Shown piece by piece: positions 52,015 through 62,572 of a stretch of DNA of 64,000 nt. This DNA is from Kappaphycus alvarezii. Its lineage: Eukaryota > Rhodophyta > Florideophyceae > Gigartinales > Solieriaceae. The notes beneath the pieces are model-generated. The model did not search any database. It was not told the origin of the DNA and saw only the letters and a list, made by a program, of their open reading frames with translations. The stretch covers positions 992,001-1,056,000 of the forward strand of contig NADL03000492.1 in NCBI GenBank assembly GCA_002205965.3, written 5' to 3'. The translations under genes were made by a program, and so were the position numbers. Position 1 is the first letter of the stretch. Each line of letters opens with the position of its first letter.

Positions 52015-54015
52015 TTGCGCACAATTCCTGGCGCTTTTCGGAGTCACCGACCGTCGTCAATCTACTCGGTGCATAAAGCTCTCTCCGCTCATCCCGCCGC
52101 CCCTGTCCCACGGCCAGTGTCAGTTGTCGGTGTCTATACACCACTCGTGCAAACCCGTCCCCGCTCTCGAATCCGAGCTACCGCTCAACCGCCTCAACCG
52201 TCCAATCGTTGCAACGCTTTAACCGCCCTTTTCGTCGCTCTTGTTCTTGTTATCCGCTCCTATCGCATAATGACCAAAGAAGCCCACCCCACAATGGCCT
52301 CTGCTGAGCAAGCCATGCTTGCTCTCAACGTCGAGGAACACCAAAATAATCTCCCCTCATCCGACAACCAATCCACCACCGCTGAAAAAGCCGCAGAACG
52401 TAAAGCCGCAAAGCAGGCGAAAAAAGCCGCCAAGGCTGCAAAACTCGCCGCTAAGAATGCCGCAAATCCAGCAGGCATGAAGGGTGGCAACCGCGACGGC
52501 TTGGAAGTGTCCAAGGCAGATGACTTTGGTGCATGGTATTCGCAGCTTGTTGTCAAGGCGGAGATGATCGAGTTTTATGACATCTCTGGGTGCTATATTT
52601 TGCGCCCGTGGAGTTATGCTATGTGGGATACCATTCGTGAGTACTTTGATAAGGAGATTAAGAAATTGGGCGTGCAGAATGCCTACTTTCCCTTGTTTGT
52701 GTCGGAGAAGCGCTTGACGACCGAGGAGGATCATATTGAGGGGTTTGCGGCCGAGGTTGCATGGGTTACAAAGAGTGGTCAGAGTGAGTTGGAAGAGCCC
52801 ATTGCAGTCAGGCCCACGTCGGAGACTATCATGTATCCGGCTTATGCAAAGTGGATTCGCAGTCATCGTGATTTGCCCTTGCGTCTGAATCAGTGGTCCA
52901 ATGTCGTTCGCTGGGAGTTTAAGTATCCCACCCCGTTCATCCGATCCCGTGAGTTTCTGTGGCAGGAAGGTCACACCGCCTTTGCTACAAAGGAAGAGGC
53001 AGATAAGGAGGTGTTGCAGATTTTGGATCTGTACCGCTCCGTGTACGAGGACTTGCTCGCCGTTCCCGTCATTAAGGGTAGAAAATCTGAAAAGGAGAAG
53101 TTTGCCGGCGGCTTGTATACCACCACCATTGAGGGATTCATTCCGGGCAACGGTCGCGCCATTCAGGCCGCCACGAGCCATTGCTTGGGTCAGAACTTTA
53201 GTAAGATGTTCAAAATTGAGTTTGACACCGGAGACGCGGGCATGCAAAATGTGTGGCAAAATTCCTGGGGGCTCACCACGAGATCTATTGGGGTCATGGC
53301 CATGGTGCACGGTGATGATAAGGGCTTGGTCTTGCCGCCGCGCATCGCGCCGATTCAAGTAGTGATTGTGCCGATTCCGCGTAAGGGCCATGAGAAGATT
53401 GTCCTGGATGCTGCCACTGAACTGGAGGCGGAGCTTAAGGAGGCTGACATTCGCGTCACGGCCGATTTACGGCAGGATAAGAATCCGGGGTGGAAATTTA
53501 ACCACTGGGAGCTCAAGGGGGTGCCGTTGAGGCTGGAGCTTGGCACTCGTGATCTTGAGGGAGGGGTCGTCATGGCCACGAGGCGCGTGGATGGCAAGAA
53601 GGAGTCATTTGAGCGTGAGGGTGTGAGTAAGACGGTGGGAGAAGCGTTGGAAAATATTCAGACGTCAACGTTGGAAAAGGCGAGGAAAGCGCGAGATGAA
53701 AAGATAATTCAGGTGAGAAAGTGGGAGGACTTTGTGCCAGCATTGGATAAGCGGGCTATGGTGATGGCTCAGTGGTGTGAAACGACTGAATGTGAGGAGG
53801 ATGTGAAGGAGAGAAGTGCGCAAGAAAGCCAGCAGAGGTTGAATGAAGAGGGCGAGGTGGATGCACGGGCGTTGTCGGGGGCAGCCAAGACGCTTTGTAT
53901 TCCGTTTGAGAAAGAGATTGAGAGGTTTGGGATTCCAAAGTTGAGACGTGGGATGAAATGCTTTGCCTGTCAAAGATTGGCCAAGTCGTACACGTTGTGG
54001 GGTCGCAGCTACTAG
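52015..54015 (+). CDS. Prolyl-tRNA synthetase, eukaryotic/archaeal type
   Basis: The catalytic protein runs from MTKEAHPT (52270) to LAKSYTLWGRSY, 581 residues. A Lys/Ala-rich helix (KAAKQAKKAAKAAKLAAKNA) precedes class II motifs: YILRPWSYAMWDTIREYFDK (motif 1), RPTSETIMYPAYAKWIRSH, VVRWEFKYPTPFIRSREFLW (motif 2) and MVHGDDKGLVLPPRIAPIQV (motif 3), then the anticodon-binding domain and a C-terminal zinc-type domain with CFACQRLAK. It charges tRNA-Pro. The frame is open upstream to a Met at 52015, giving 85 extra residues (MRTIPGAFRSHRPSSIYSVH start) rich in Arg, Ser, Ala and Pro and almost without acidic residues. This could be an organelle presequence used from an alternative start, or untranslated leader open by chance. 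Confidence 0.93.
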   Translation: MRTIPGAFRSHRPSSIYSVHKALSAHPAAPVPRPVSVVGVYTPLVQTRPRSRIRATAQPPQPSNRCNALTALFVALVLVIRSYRIMTKEAHPTMASAEQAMLALNVEEHQNNLPSSDNQSTTAEKAAERKAAKQAKKAAKAAKLAAKNAANPAGMKGGNRDGLEVSKADDFGAWYSQLVVKAEMIEFYDISGCYILRPWSYAMWDTIREYFDKEIKKLGVQNAYFPLFVSEKRLTTEEDHIEGFAAEVAWVTKSGQSELEEPIAVRPTSETIMYPAYAKWIRSHRDLPLRLNQWSNVVRWEFKYPTPFIRSREFLWQEGHTAFATKEEADKEVLQILDLYRSVYEDLLAVPVIKGRKSEKEKFAGGLYTTTIEGFIPGNGRAIQAATSHCLGQNFSKMFKIEFDTGDAGMQNVWQNSWGLTTRSIGVMAMVHGDDKGLVLPPRIAPIQVVIVPIPRKGHEKIVLDAATELEAELKEADIRVTADLRQDKNPGWKFNHWELKGVPLRLELGTRDLEGGVVMATRRVDGKKESFEREGVSKTVGEALENIQTSTLEKARKARDEKIIQVRKWEDFVPALDKRAMVMAQWCETTECEEDVKERSAQESQQRLNEEGEVDARALSGAAKTLCIPFEKEIERFGIPKLRRGMKCFACQRLAKSYTLWGRSY

Positions 54016-54348
54016 CCTGCTATGGCGTAACGGCCATCGTCGAAGTTGGATTGCTGGTTGATATTGGAACATGCATCCATCGGAAGTTCTGGTGCAGATG
54101 GGAATGGTGAGGGTCAGGCAATCTGCTCTTGTAACAGACCTGATAGTAAGTGGCGGCGCGCGAAACGAGTGGTCCAGGCCACCAGCTTGTCCGGAGCTTG
54201 GTTGGTGGCGCTTGTCCTGTAAACAGACGACACGGTAGCATGCAATGCATTTGCGGGTTTGTTGAGGTGACAAGACGGAGAGCGCTTGAAAGGGAATGAG
54301 AGGATTGAGGTAATCAGCAGAACGGGCGCGAAGCGCAGTTTCGTTCAT
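54012..54348 (-). CDS. Possible three-exon microprotein overlapping the ProRS stop tail-to-tail
   Basis: Proposed exons 54348-54272, 54216-54140 and 54088-54012, with introns of 55 and 51 bp. Intron 2 is convincing: GTCTGTTACAAG donor, CCTGACC branch-like motif and a pyrimidine-rich CATCTGCACCAG acceptor. Intron 1 ends TCTGTTTACAG; its donor (GTCACC) is less certain. The joined frame gives 76 residues: MNETALRARSADYLNPLIPF, APDKLVAWTTRFARRHLLSE, SNINQQSNFDDGRYAIAG. Its TAG (54012-54014) overlaps the ProRS TAG (54013-54015). The family is not recognised. The internal wording is protein-like, but this remains a prediction. Confidence 0.4.
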
Positions 54349-55648
54349 CTTTTAACTTGCAACCGGAGACTCTGCGGGTAATGACGTCTATTAAACTGTT
54401 GACACTGCGCGTATTACATCTTGAAGGCGAAGTGCTGCCGCGGAGGCGTTTTGTTGATCGCTTGGGTTAGATTGGGCAGCGTTGTGCACGTGATGGGCAA
54501 ATGGTTGTGGTCGATTCAAAATGTTTTGCGGTAAGAATCATGGAATAGGCTGCGAATGTTTGCTTGTGATGGTGGGCAGGTTGCAGGGATGCTAATCCTT
54601 GCTCATAGGAGGCCAATCTTGGGATTGAGAAACTCATACTGGTCATCACGGGCAACACGGCATGGGAGAGCGCAAGCGGAGAGCGCTCATTTGTTAAAAG
54701 GCAGTGTTTGTAGCCACGTCATCTACCAATCCGAAGGAACCATCTGTCCGACACTTCCACTAACTCCCGTTGTCAGCTGCCGAGATGGGTTGAGTTGAGA
54801 GGTGAATGGCCAGGGCAGCTGTGTTGTGGTATGGTCAAGGCGGCGAGCCCGAGCGTAAGAGGCGCTTTCCCTTTGCTTTACTGTTCTGCGGTATATATCC
54901 TGCCTTGTTGACGAGTCGCGTCACTGTACGACAAGTTGGTGGGATTCTTACAGGGTGATTCTATTTATGAATAATAGGTATCGTTTGATGCTCGGTAGCG
55001 GTCATTATGAACGGTAGATAGCTCGTTGGCTCGTTAGTGTCTGAGGTGCGGGAGGTGCGGAGAGAGGGGGACACAGTTTCATTGGTCATTGAGTAGGTAA
55101 GGGTACAAAGTAGCGCGCAGGCAGGCATCAAGAAGTTTTCTCCTCAACTACAGTATGTTGTAGCGCTATGAAACAAGCTTTGGCATGACTGGTACAGTCA
55201 AGGAGGTACCGCTGCATCGCCTTGCGCTCGACGGCAAGCTGCCCGAGAAATCTCGAATGGAGATTGCAACTTGTAGAGGCGCAATACGATTCGAGAAGAA
55301 ATCATTCAAGCCGGTCGCTCAATCGCAAGGCTCCTATCTTTTCGGCTGTATGACATCATGGTTCTGTACATAAACTCGCAAGATAATAGATCTATTCTTA
55401 TCCTACTGCAAAAAACAGTCATCCACTCCCTTGCAAAAGTCTCTTTTCCTAGTCCCCAGCGCAGCTTCTGTTCCAACGTGGGCTGAGGCAGGAAGAAGAA
55501 GCCGCATTCCTGACCAATCCTCCCACCCAATGGTTTCCTATAAGTGCGCCACTTTTCCAACTCCCCGTTCCCCTCCCACCAGCAAGCATTGCGCCACCAA
55601 CTGCTATCCATCGCCAGGCTGCAAAACACAATAGCAATCCACAACAAC
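54349..55648. other. Intergenic region without a supported gene
   Basis: About 1.3 kb. The plus-strand frame 55185-55373 (62 codons) is unrecognised. A CGGTATATATCC string near 54890 could be a TATA element. No repeats or RNA genes are seen. Confidence 0.4.
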
Positions 55649-56110
55649 ATGGGAGACGTTCAACTGTTCTGGGATGGTTCTGACAATCGTGTATGCATAG
55701 CTCCAGTGCTCGAAAAGCATCGACGATCCAATCGCCTCCCACACGAGCTGCACGGCAGTTGCCACTGCAGATTGGTGCGCTTTGTGGTGCGAACCACGTC
55801 AGATTCGGTCACGGTGTTGGACTGCAACTGCAGCATTTGCGCAAAGAAGGGCTACTTGCATTTGACGGTGCCCAAGGAACGAGTGACGTTTCTGTCCGAC
55901 TCGAATCGGTGGATGACCACGTATCGATTCGGAACGGATGCCGCGCGGCATACGTTTTGCAGCACGTGCGGGGTTCAGGCGATTTATGTGCCGAGGTCAA
56001 ACCCAGAGTGCTATGCTGTGAATGTGAGGTGCTTGGATTTGGACGGGAAAATGTTGCGGATTGTTCGGCTGGATGGGAAATCGTTTACTGGGAGGTTGAA
56101 TATACATTGA
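55649..56110 (+). CDS. GFA / CENP-V domain zinc protein
   Basis: 153 residues from MGDVQLFWDGSDNRVCIAPV. The GFA fold is complete: GSCHCRLVRFVV with the first Cys pair, LDCNCSICAKKGYLHLTVPK with the C-x-C-x2-C zinc site, and HTFCSTCGVQAIYVPRSNPE with the last Cys pair, then YAVNVRCLD. Members bind two zinc ions; some are glutathione-dependent formaldehyde-activating enzymes, others such as CENP-V act on microtubules or chromatin, so the substrate cannot be stated. I chose the Met at 55649 because the 35 upstream codons in frame add nothing family-like. Single exon. Confidence 0.88.
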   Translation: MGDVQLFWDGSDNRVCIAPVLEKHRRSNRLPHELHGSCHCRLVRFVVRTTSDSVTVLDCNCSICAKKGYLHLTVPKERVTFLSDSNRWMTTYRFGTDAARHTFCSTCGVQAIYVPRSNPECYAVNVRCLDLDGKMLRIVRLDGKSFTGRLNIH

Positions 56111-56680
56111 GGTGTATGGGTGACGTGGATGGTTGGTGTGGGGGCTGTTTTGGCTTTGAAATATCGCAGGTTGTTATCGCGTCTTGAAGGCTATTGCTAT
56201 AGTAGGACTGAGGTTTCGTGGAGGAAGGAAGGAAGCGGTCATGTTGCCGTGGATGGACGCGTTGTTCAGGTTGCCATAGAGTGTTCAGAGGTATAAAACA
56301 GAGCCATTTTTGACTGGGAAGATGGTTTACCGGTAATAGTCCACTTTACGTCGAGCTGTAAAGTCCATTCCTGTTGCGTTGTGAACATGTTTCTTCATCG
56401 TACCGCTTTTGCTTGTTTTTTTTCCTCAGTCCAGCAGATGATATGCAATAGAAAAGTGGTTCTTTTTGCGATTACCTCCCTGGTGGATTACAAAGGCTTC
56501 AACGCAGCGATTTGCGTGGAGCCGCAGAGGTACGAGAAGACATGGGGATATTTTCAAGAAAAGCACAATCAGATGCGGCTCTGTACAACTCGACAACGTG
56601 TCTGAATATGCACAACATCGGGGATGCAGCAGGGGATACGGTGCAAAATAATTGGCAGGGGCAGAAATTTGCGTGTGTTG

Positions 56681-56707
56681 TACAGTACAGTACAGTACTG
56701 TACTGTA
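56681..56707. repeat. GTAC palindrome cluster
   Basis: Overlapping TACAG units turn into CTGTA units around a central AGTACT; 56686-56707 is a perfect 22-nt palindrome. On either strand it can fold into a hairpin. Confidence 0.75.
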
Positions 56708-58254
56708 TTCCTACAGCACTGTGCTGCACTCGGTGCAATGTCGGGAAGATTTCGTCGACTGTTGTTTGTTTCGATGGAAACATGTGCGCTGTGGTGGGGA
56801 ACAACACAGAAAAATGGCAAAGTTCGTGGTGGGTAAAATCCCGCCCATACGGCCTTGTCGTGTCGACAGGGGCGGTTTTCCTGTTGTCAACCAAGAAACT
56901 GGTGTGGATTTTCTACTCGGTCATACTTTTCACGCAAGATGCATGACGGCCCCACACATCATGCATCTGTTGCAAATAGGGATTGATGCAGGTCAAATGA
57001 GCCGCAGTATTGTCTACCAAAGACAATGGCTATGATAGGCTACGGTTTCCATCCTTGAGTAACGTGTTAAAAACGAGAGACCAGCAGAATACAACTCATA
57101 GATCTACGAGAGCCCCTTACGGCAATCGCAAAGGTGAGCTGAAAGGGACATGCGGCATCCACTGCTGTTTGTTTGTTTTGGTTGAAACAATACGTGCCCT
57201 GTGTGACCATTCTTCCGCGGACCATACTTTATCGATATGAGGTGCAGGATGCACAGACGAATCCATCCCATTCACGCATGTATGTCATGCAGGGCTATCG
57301 TCCAAAAAGTGCGGACAGTCTCAGGATGCTTACGCCACGACTTGACCCCTTCAAGTTGTAGGGCGGCAACCAAAAGAATAAGGCGGGGGGTTTGAGGTCC
57401 AAAGAGTGGTAGCGGTTGCAACTTGTCACCACTCGATGCGCAAAGATCAAAAACGGGAATGATACTGTACTCTAGTTGCAGAATGGGTAGGAACGGGAGG
57501 CGTGTTTTGTGTGTAGATGGGGGGTGGGTTGTATGGACCTACCTTGCTCTGGCGCAAGTCGCGTGTGAGGCGAGGGAAGGGATCGGGAGTTGTGTGGAAT
57601 TGAAATGAGAGAGGGGAGGGTGAGGTGGCGGACTGAGGAGTGCGGCGGAATTGGTGCAACGAGGGATTTGGATTGTCATGCGTGAGGAAAGGGATTGGTA
57701 TACGGGATGATATGACGCATCTTTTGTACCGCATGTTGGAGTACATCATTCGAGGTTCCCGGTTCCCGTCGCTAGACGAAGGTACAAGTAGAGTAGAAAG
57801 AAACACAAGCAGGCGACAGTATGACATGAAGCGATAGCGAGATCCATCGGTGGTGCGCTCCCTGAACTGCATTGGGTAGTGGGTCGGATACAAAAGACGG
57901 GGGACAGTAGATTGCTACACTCCCGTTGACACGATTGTTACACAGCGCGGTGAGCAAGGGGCGGAAAGGCATCTACAGGCGCTAGTGGCGGGGCAGAGTT
58001 TGAGGCATGATCGATGGAGTGGGGTTGCGTGGTGTGGGCACTGGAGGTTTGAGTGGATGGACGGGAGGCATGTTGTGGGGCTTAGAGAAGGGCGAGCGGT
58101 TTGACGGTTGGGTGCGGGTGTTGCGGTTGCGAGGGATGGGGATGGGGATGGGGGTGGTGGCGTTGTGGTTGGTGATTAGGGTGTGAGTCTGTGGCTGTCG
58201 AGTTGGTTGATTCGTTGTTTTTGTGGTGGTGCCTTTTGAGGTACGTTGACGCCC

Positions 58255-58288
58255 CCTACTGTACAGTACAGTACAGTACAGTACAGTA
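58255..58288. repeat. (GTACA)n pentanucleotide repeat
   Basis: About six units of GTACA between CTACT and GTAG. It is the longest of the GTAC-rich arrays in this window and is followed by further copies within 100 bp. Confidence 0.8.
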
Positions 58289-59049
58289 GTTTTAACTTTG
58301 CTGGATTTAGTACAGTACGGTATTATGGTATGTACAGTACTGTATCATATGGTACAATAGGGCTAGTTGCTTCCAGACTGTAAGTGCGAAATGGGCATTG
58401 CATGGAACCACGGTTGTACGATAAATGCAACAGTGCTTGACGCGGTTGCTCAAAAACCTCGCAAATGGGATTATTTTGACACTAGACGCAACAGTACAGT
58501 ACTCTACTGTATCCGATGAATTTGTGCAATGCTGTACTGTACTGTACAATTGCTTGAACTTTGTCAGCTCCTTACAGCAGTACAAAGGGAACGCAGATTT
58601 ACACGTCGCTGTTTAAATTTACTGCGAGTTGGACATGGGACTTGACAGGATTTGCACACGTTGAACAGCACAGTACAATTCACCCAGTACAGTATAATAT
58701 TGTACTGCGCTTATCTGTAGGAGATGAAGAAATTCAATGTGCTCTACACCGCCGCAAGGGCCAACTTTCCATACGGTTTACAGAAAATACAACGGTACAG
58801 TACTGTACAAGGAAAATTACAGATGCCAATTCACCGCCCCAACTGGATTGTTGGCACCAATCATAAACGCCAGCTGTAATTCCCCTCGTCACCATTTTTA
58901 ATTTTTTGAAAATAAACCAGCAACAAAGCTTGAAGCGCTCCCCTGCACATGGCCGACCAAAACACCCAAAGCACACAAAAGCCCACCAAGCACCACTTCC
59001 CCCCGTCCCACCCCCCGCCTCATCCCACCGTCCGTTCCCCGTTTACCGT

Positions 59050-59050
<1 letters not shown>

Positions 59051-59089
<39 letters not shown>
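59051..59089. repeat. 7-bp minisatellite (CACCGCC)n
   Basis: Five to six tandem CACCGCC units just upstream of the ORF starting at 59112. A frame across it reads PPTAHRPPPTAH repeats. Confidence 0.75.
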
Positions 59090-59111
59090 AACTCAAAACC
59101 CCCCTCTCCCC

Positions 59112-59901
59112 ATGGGTCGCCCTCTCTACCGTCCAACCCCCTCCATCTCAAAGTCCTCCCCAAACACACCACCCACCCTCTCCCAAGTCTCCGCCTCCCT
59201 CGTCATCGCCGCACGCTCCATCCACCAAGCCTCCATCACCTACGGCCACTCCCACGCCGCCTCCCTCAACACCGCATATCGCCACGCCTCCCGTGCCGTC
59301 GAAGCCCTACGCACCCTCTACGGCGCCACAGACCACAACCCCTCCAACCTCCCCCTCGCCTTCCCGCCCGCCAACCTCTCCCCACACCTCGATGCACTCG
59401 TCGACATTGTCACCGCCGTCCGTCAATCCACCCCGCCTCATTCACCCCCTGCAACTCCCCCCACCGCCAACCATCAACCCCTCGTCCAAACCCCCCCCCC
59501 CGCCCCCGCATCCACACCCCGCCCCACTCTCCTCCCCAGATTCCGCAGCCCCTGTCCTCGTCTCGCATGTGCCCCGTCGTCGCCCGCACATGCGCTCCTT
59601 TTCGCGCAGGCGCGATCGCGATGTTAATATGCGCCGTTTGTTTGAACGCTCCGCTCGTTTTCCGAGGTTGTCCTTGCCGGGTCGTGGGACCCCCGCTTCG
59701 GATCAAGAGCCGCTTGTAGAAGATGGTGTTGGGGCTAATGCTGGTCGTGTGCAACCGGGGGAGGGGATGTGGCGTGCGCCGTTGGATGTGCCGCCTTTGG
59801 TGCTTGATGCGCCGGCACGACGTGTGCGTCGGCTGCGGGGGGGGGATAGTTCTTCGGAGGCGAGTCGGGAGGAAGGGGGGGAGGCGGATGAGGCGGAGTA
59901 A
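59112..59901 (+). CDS. Unknown protein with apparent frameshift in a C11 tract
   Basis: From the Met at 59112 the frame encodes TLSQVSASLVIAARSIHQAS and ASRAVEALRTLYGATDHNPS, a coherent helical region, then a Pro-rich linker. At the run of eleven C (59491-59501) the protein-like reading moves to another frame, continuing VLVSHVPRRRPHMRSFSRRR, RLFERSARFPRLSLPGRG and an acidic end GGDSSSEASREEGGEADEAE to 59901. Together about 262 residues. The shift may be a sequencing error in the homopolymer, a small intron or a true break. No family recognised; Arg-rich then acidic tail suggests a nuclear or membrane-adjacent protein, without proof. Confidence 0.45.
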
Positions 59902-61171
59902 GGAGATTGGGTTGGTGGGGTTGACCTGGTGGGGGTTTGGTGTTGGGGTGCGTGGTCGTTGGGGAATGTAATGAGATGTGGGGTACGAGAGGGGATTGGC
60001 TGTTTTGGCGTTGGGGCAACTGGAATGGAAGGTCTTTGCTCTGCGTTGGTACGACGGATGGAGCGATGGGTGCGTCAAGTATGTGAAATATGTGTCGCGC
60101 AGTCACGGGCTGGTTGAAAGTGATTGTTGTGCGGAATGCTGGGTGAGGGTGATCGGGAGCGCCCGGTTGAGGTGTGGGGTCTGCGGAAAGTGCAGACGGT
60201 GTCGAGAGCTTTGTTCTGTTTGTTGGAGGCAATGGTGGGGAGGATGTTAGTCTCGGGGATGTATTCGGTGGCGTGCGACAAGTGGATTGCGTTGCAATGA
60301 AAAGACATCAAGTGAGTTGTGGGTAGATGGCAACACTGCCTAGGCGCCGGATTGCTTGTGGTAAAATCTAGTGCTTGTGTCTGTATGCTTTTGCTCTTCT
60401 TCAACGGACGGCAAATTGAGCGATGGAATAGCGCACCTCGAGTCCTTTTGCCCAAAGAGGTCCCGTGCTGATCCGATAAGACCTAGATGCGCCCCGGGAG
60501 CCGCGTCCTGTTTCTTTTGGTATGGTCGCGAATATGACAACGGCGGAGGCGCTGTGTCATCGCTGTGATCTGAGCTATGTACCTTCTTGGACTGCACCGG
60601 AATCCAGCATGGACAAAAGACCGCTGCGGAATTACAGTCCATTCGCTGCAATTCAGCAGGTAATGACTGATGGACCCTACCCTGGACGTCGACGTTTTTG
60701 AGTTGCAAGAAGCAAACGCATGCAACGCTGCCTGTCTGAGACAAGAGCACCACTGCGTTTAAAGTTTAAAGCAAGGATGCTGCGTCTGGAGGACCGTTAC
60801 GGGTTCAGTGCCTTTGAGCTACCTACCTCTGACCCCAACCAAGCAGTTGGATACGAACGGGTCGCACTCACTTCTTCATATCTCTCTGAACCATAGTAAA
60901 GCTTCGGTCTATATACTAGGAACACAGAATTGGTGCGCAAACGCAAACGGACCTGAGCATACACTGTGGCTCAAGTCTCTCCTTGCTCTCTATGCCAAGT
61001 GTGATTGCAATAAATGCCGACGAATTTCACCGAGTTTGCAAGTGTCGCGATCAATTGGGAAGCCCAGCAACGGATGCAAGGTAACAAAGGAGGACTAAAG
61101 GTGTACTGTACTGTTATTGTAATAGGAGTAGGGCTACTGGTAGAGATGGAAACGACAGATACTGCCCCCAC
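59902..61171. other. Intergenic region, no supported gene
   Basis: About 1.3 kb, G/T-rich at first. A Cys/Trp-rich plus frame (59978-60250) and a minus frame (60753-60340) are not recognised. A TACTGTACTGTT motif occurs near 61105. Confidence 0.4.
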
Positions 61172-62198
61172 TTGCGGGCACGTCTGCAGATGAAATACTG
61201 GAAAGGAAGGTGCGAGCACCCAAAGTCGACTTATGTATGTCCACGTACTCTGCGGGCGGCGTTCGCCCTCTCCCCAAGCGCGTGGAACCAAGTCTGTCTG
61301 CCCATCCCACTCGGAGGCCAAGGGTTCTCCGTTATCGCCCCGTTCTTACGTGCTGCTGCGGCCGCCAGCGTCATTGATGCTGCACCGGCCCGTGAACGGT
61401 CTGCTGCGTACACTACTCCGCGATCCGGCGCCCTGCTGGGACGCAGGTTCCGCGGGGACCGAGCCTTTCTCCTGGCCCAAGCGCGGCCGCCCCTCCGCCA
61501 GTACTCCCTTGGAATACCTGGACGCACGTACTCCATCGACCTTGGACCTGCTGACCCCACCGCCCTTGCTGCCAAACCCACCAACATCCAAACTCAACTA
61601 AATAAATATGGTGCAGCACGAGGCCTGGGCCAAGACGTTCTGGCAAGACGACGCATGGGCAGCCTCCCCCAGCCCGGATCAACACAGTGCCGTCGAAATC
61701 AGGCACCGCATCCGTGGCCTTGCCTTCCGACACAGCCCCGCCGCCGCCCTCCTTTTCGCCCACCCTACCAATGCTACCAAGGTTTCGCGAGACCACTGGA
61801 CCGTCATGCTATCCCGTCACCTGGGCTTGCCGGTCTACACCGACTCACTCCCGATAACCTGTCAGCATTGCAAGCGAAGCATGGACCCCGCGGCGATCAC
61901 GCGGCCGACCTCTGCCCTGCCGGGTTTGGTCGCACACACCGTCACAACGCCCTCCACAACGCGCTCACGTATGTCTTTCGTGCGGCCGGGCTCGACTGTC
62001 AGTAAAAAGTGCCTCTCCTCATTCCTGGCACAGAGCTCCGGCCTGCGGACATCATGGTTCAACCTCCCGCCGATCCGAGCAACGAAGAGACACGGCCTAT
62101 CGCGTGTGTCATCACCGTCGTCTCCCCGTTCAAAGCCGCCGTCCGCACCAAGGCCACCTCTGAGAGGGAAACTGCTGTGGAGTCCGCGAACGACTAAG
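61172..62198 (+). pseudogene. C-terminal region of a retroelement protein, second copy
   Basis: Pieces in two frames: NQVCLPIPLGGQGFSVIAPF (usual LPxxxGGLGL after an RT), then 61608 onward FRHSPAAALLFAHPTNATK, DHWTVMLSRHLGLPVYTD, CQHCKRSMDP, and, after a shift, GDHAADLCPAGFGRTHRHN, a TAA at about 62004, IPGTELRPADIMVQPP and IACVITVVSPFKAAVRT. It is longer at the N-terminal side than the copy at 35690. The metal-binding and RPADI ... D motifs are conserved, but frameshifts and a stop make it inactive. Same family, same strand, different lesions, so an independent insertion. Confidence 0.6.
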
Positions 62199-62572
62199 TC
62201 GATTCGTATCAGCGGTACTTGCGCAACGGCAGTGCTTGCCGAATTAGAGTTGTCAGTCACAGAGGTCTTGACCAAATGGTCTAGAGGCCCGACTCGACAC
62301 AAGTCACGGGAAAGAGCAAAAGCCAACTGCAGATGGCTTTTCTCAGCCACGTGTACTCCGTGTATGCACTGGCGCGTCTTCCTCGCGCTCACGACCTTGA
62401 CGACGGAAACTCGGGAGAGCACTGGGGTGCTTATCGTCCCCGTCGCTTGCACACTTTACGGGCAGGCACGCGCACGGTATTTATACCCTATAAGATACGT
62501 GTACACGTAAATATTTCAGCGCACCGAGCGCCATCGTATCGTGGCAAAGCCACGTATTTTCCTTAGAGTAAA
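62199..62572 (-). other. Probable 3' end / LTR of the copia element
   Basis: Non-coding sequence directly after the copia RNase H stop. On the minus strand GGTATAAATACC (about 62476-62488) is a TATA box as expected in an LTR U3, but only one LTR would lie in the window and its TG/CA ends cannot be fixed. It includes one of three copies of a short palindromic motif (62322-62337). Confidence 0.4.

Larger units (their letters stand above)
56111..58905. other. Long intergenic region with GTAC-rich palindromic repeats
   Basis: About 2.8 kb with no supportable gene. It contains the repeat clusters listed separately, a G-rich stretch around 58090-58190 and several more single GTACAGTAC copies (58308-58350, 58490-58552, 58670-58700, 58795-58808). 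Frames up to 148 codons are composition artefacts. Confidence 0.45.

Noticed and set aside
58906..59720. Long Pro/His-rich frames around the minisatellite
   Set aside because: Composition-driven by CCACC repeats. Only the part from 59112 in one frame and the part after the C11 tract in the other look like protein.
60340..60753. 137-codon minus-strand ORF
   Set aside because: No recognisable motif, mixed composition, and no conserved neighbour; cannot be told apart from chance in a GC-balanced spacer.
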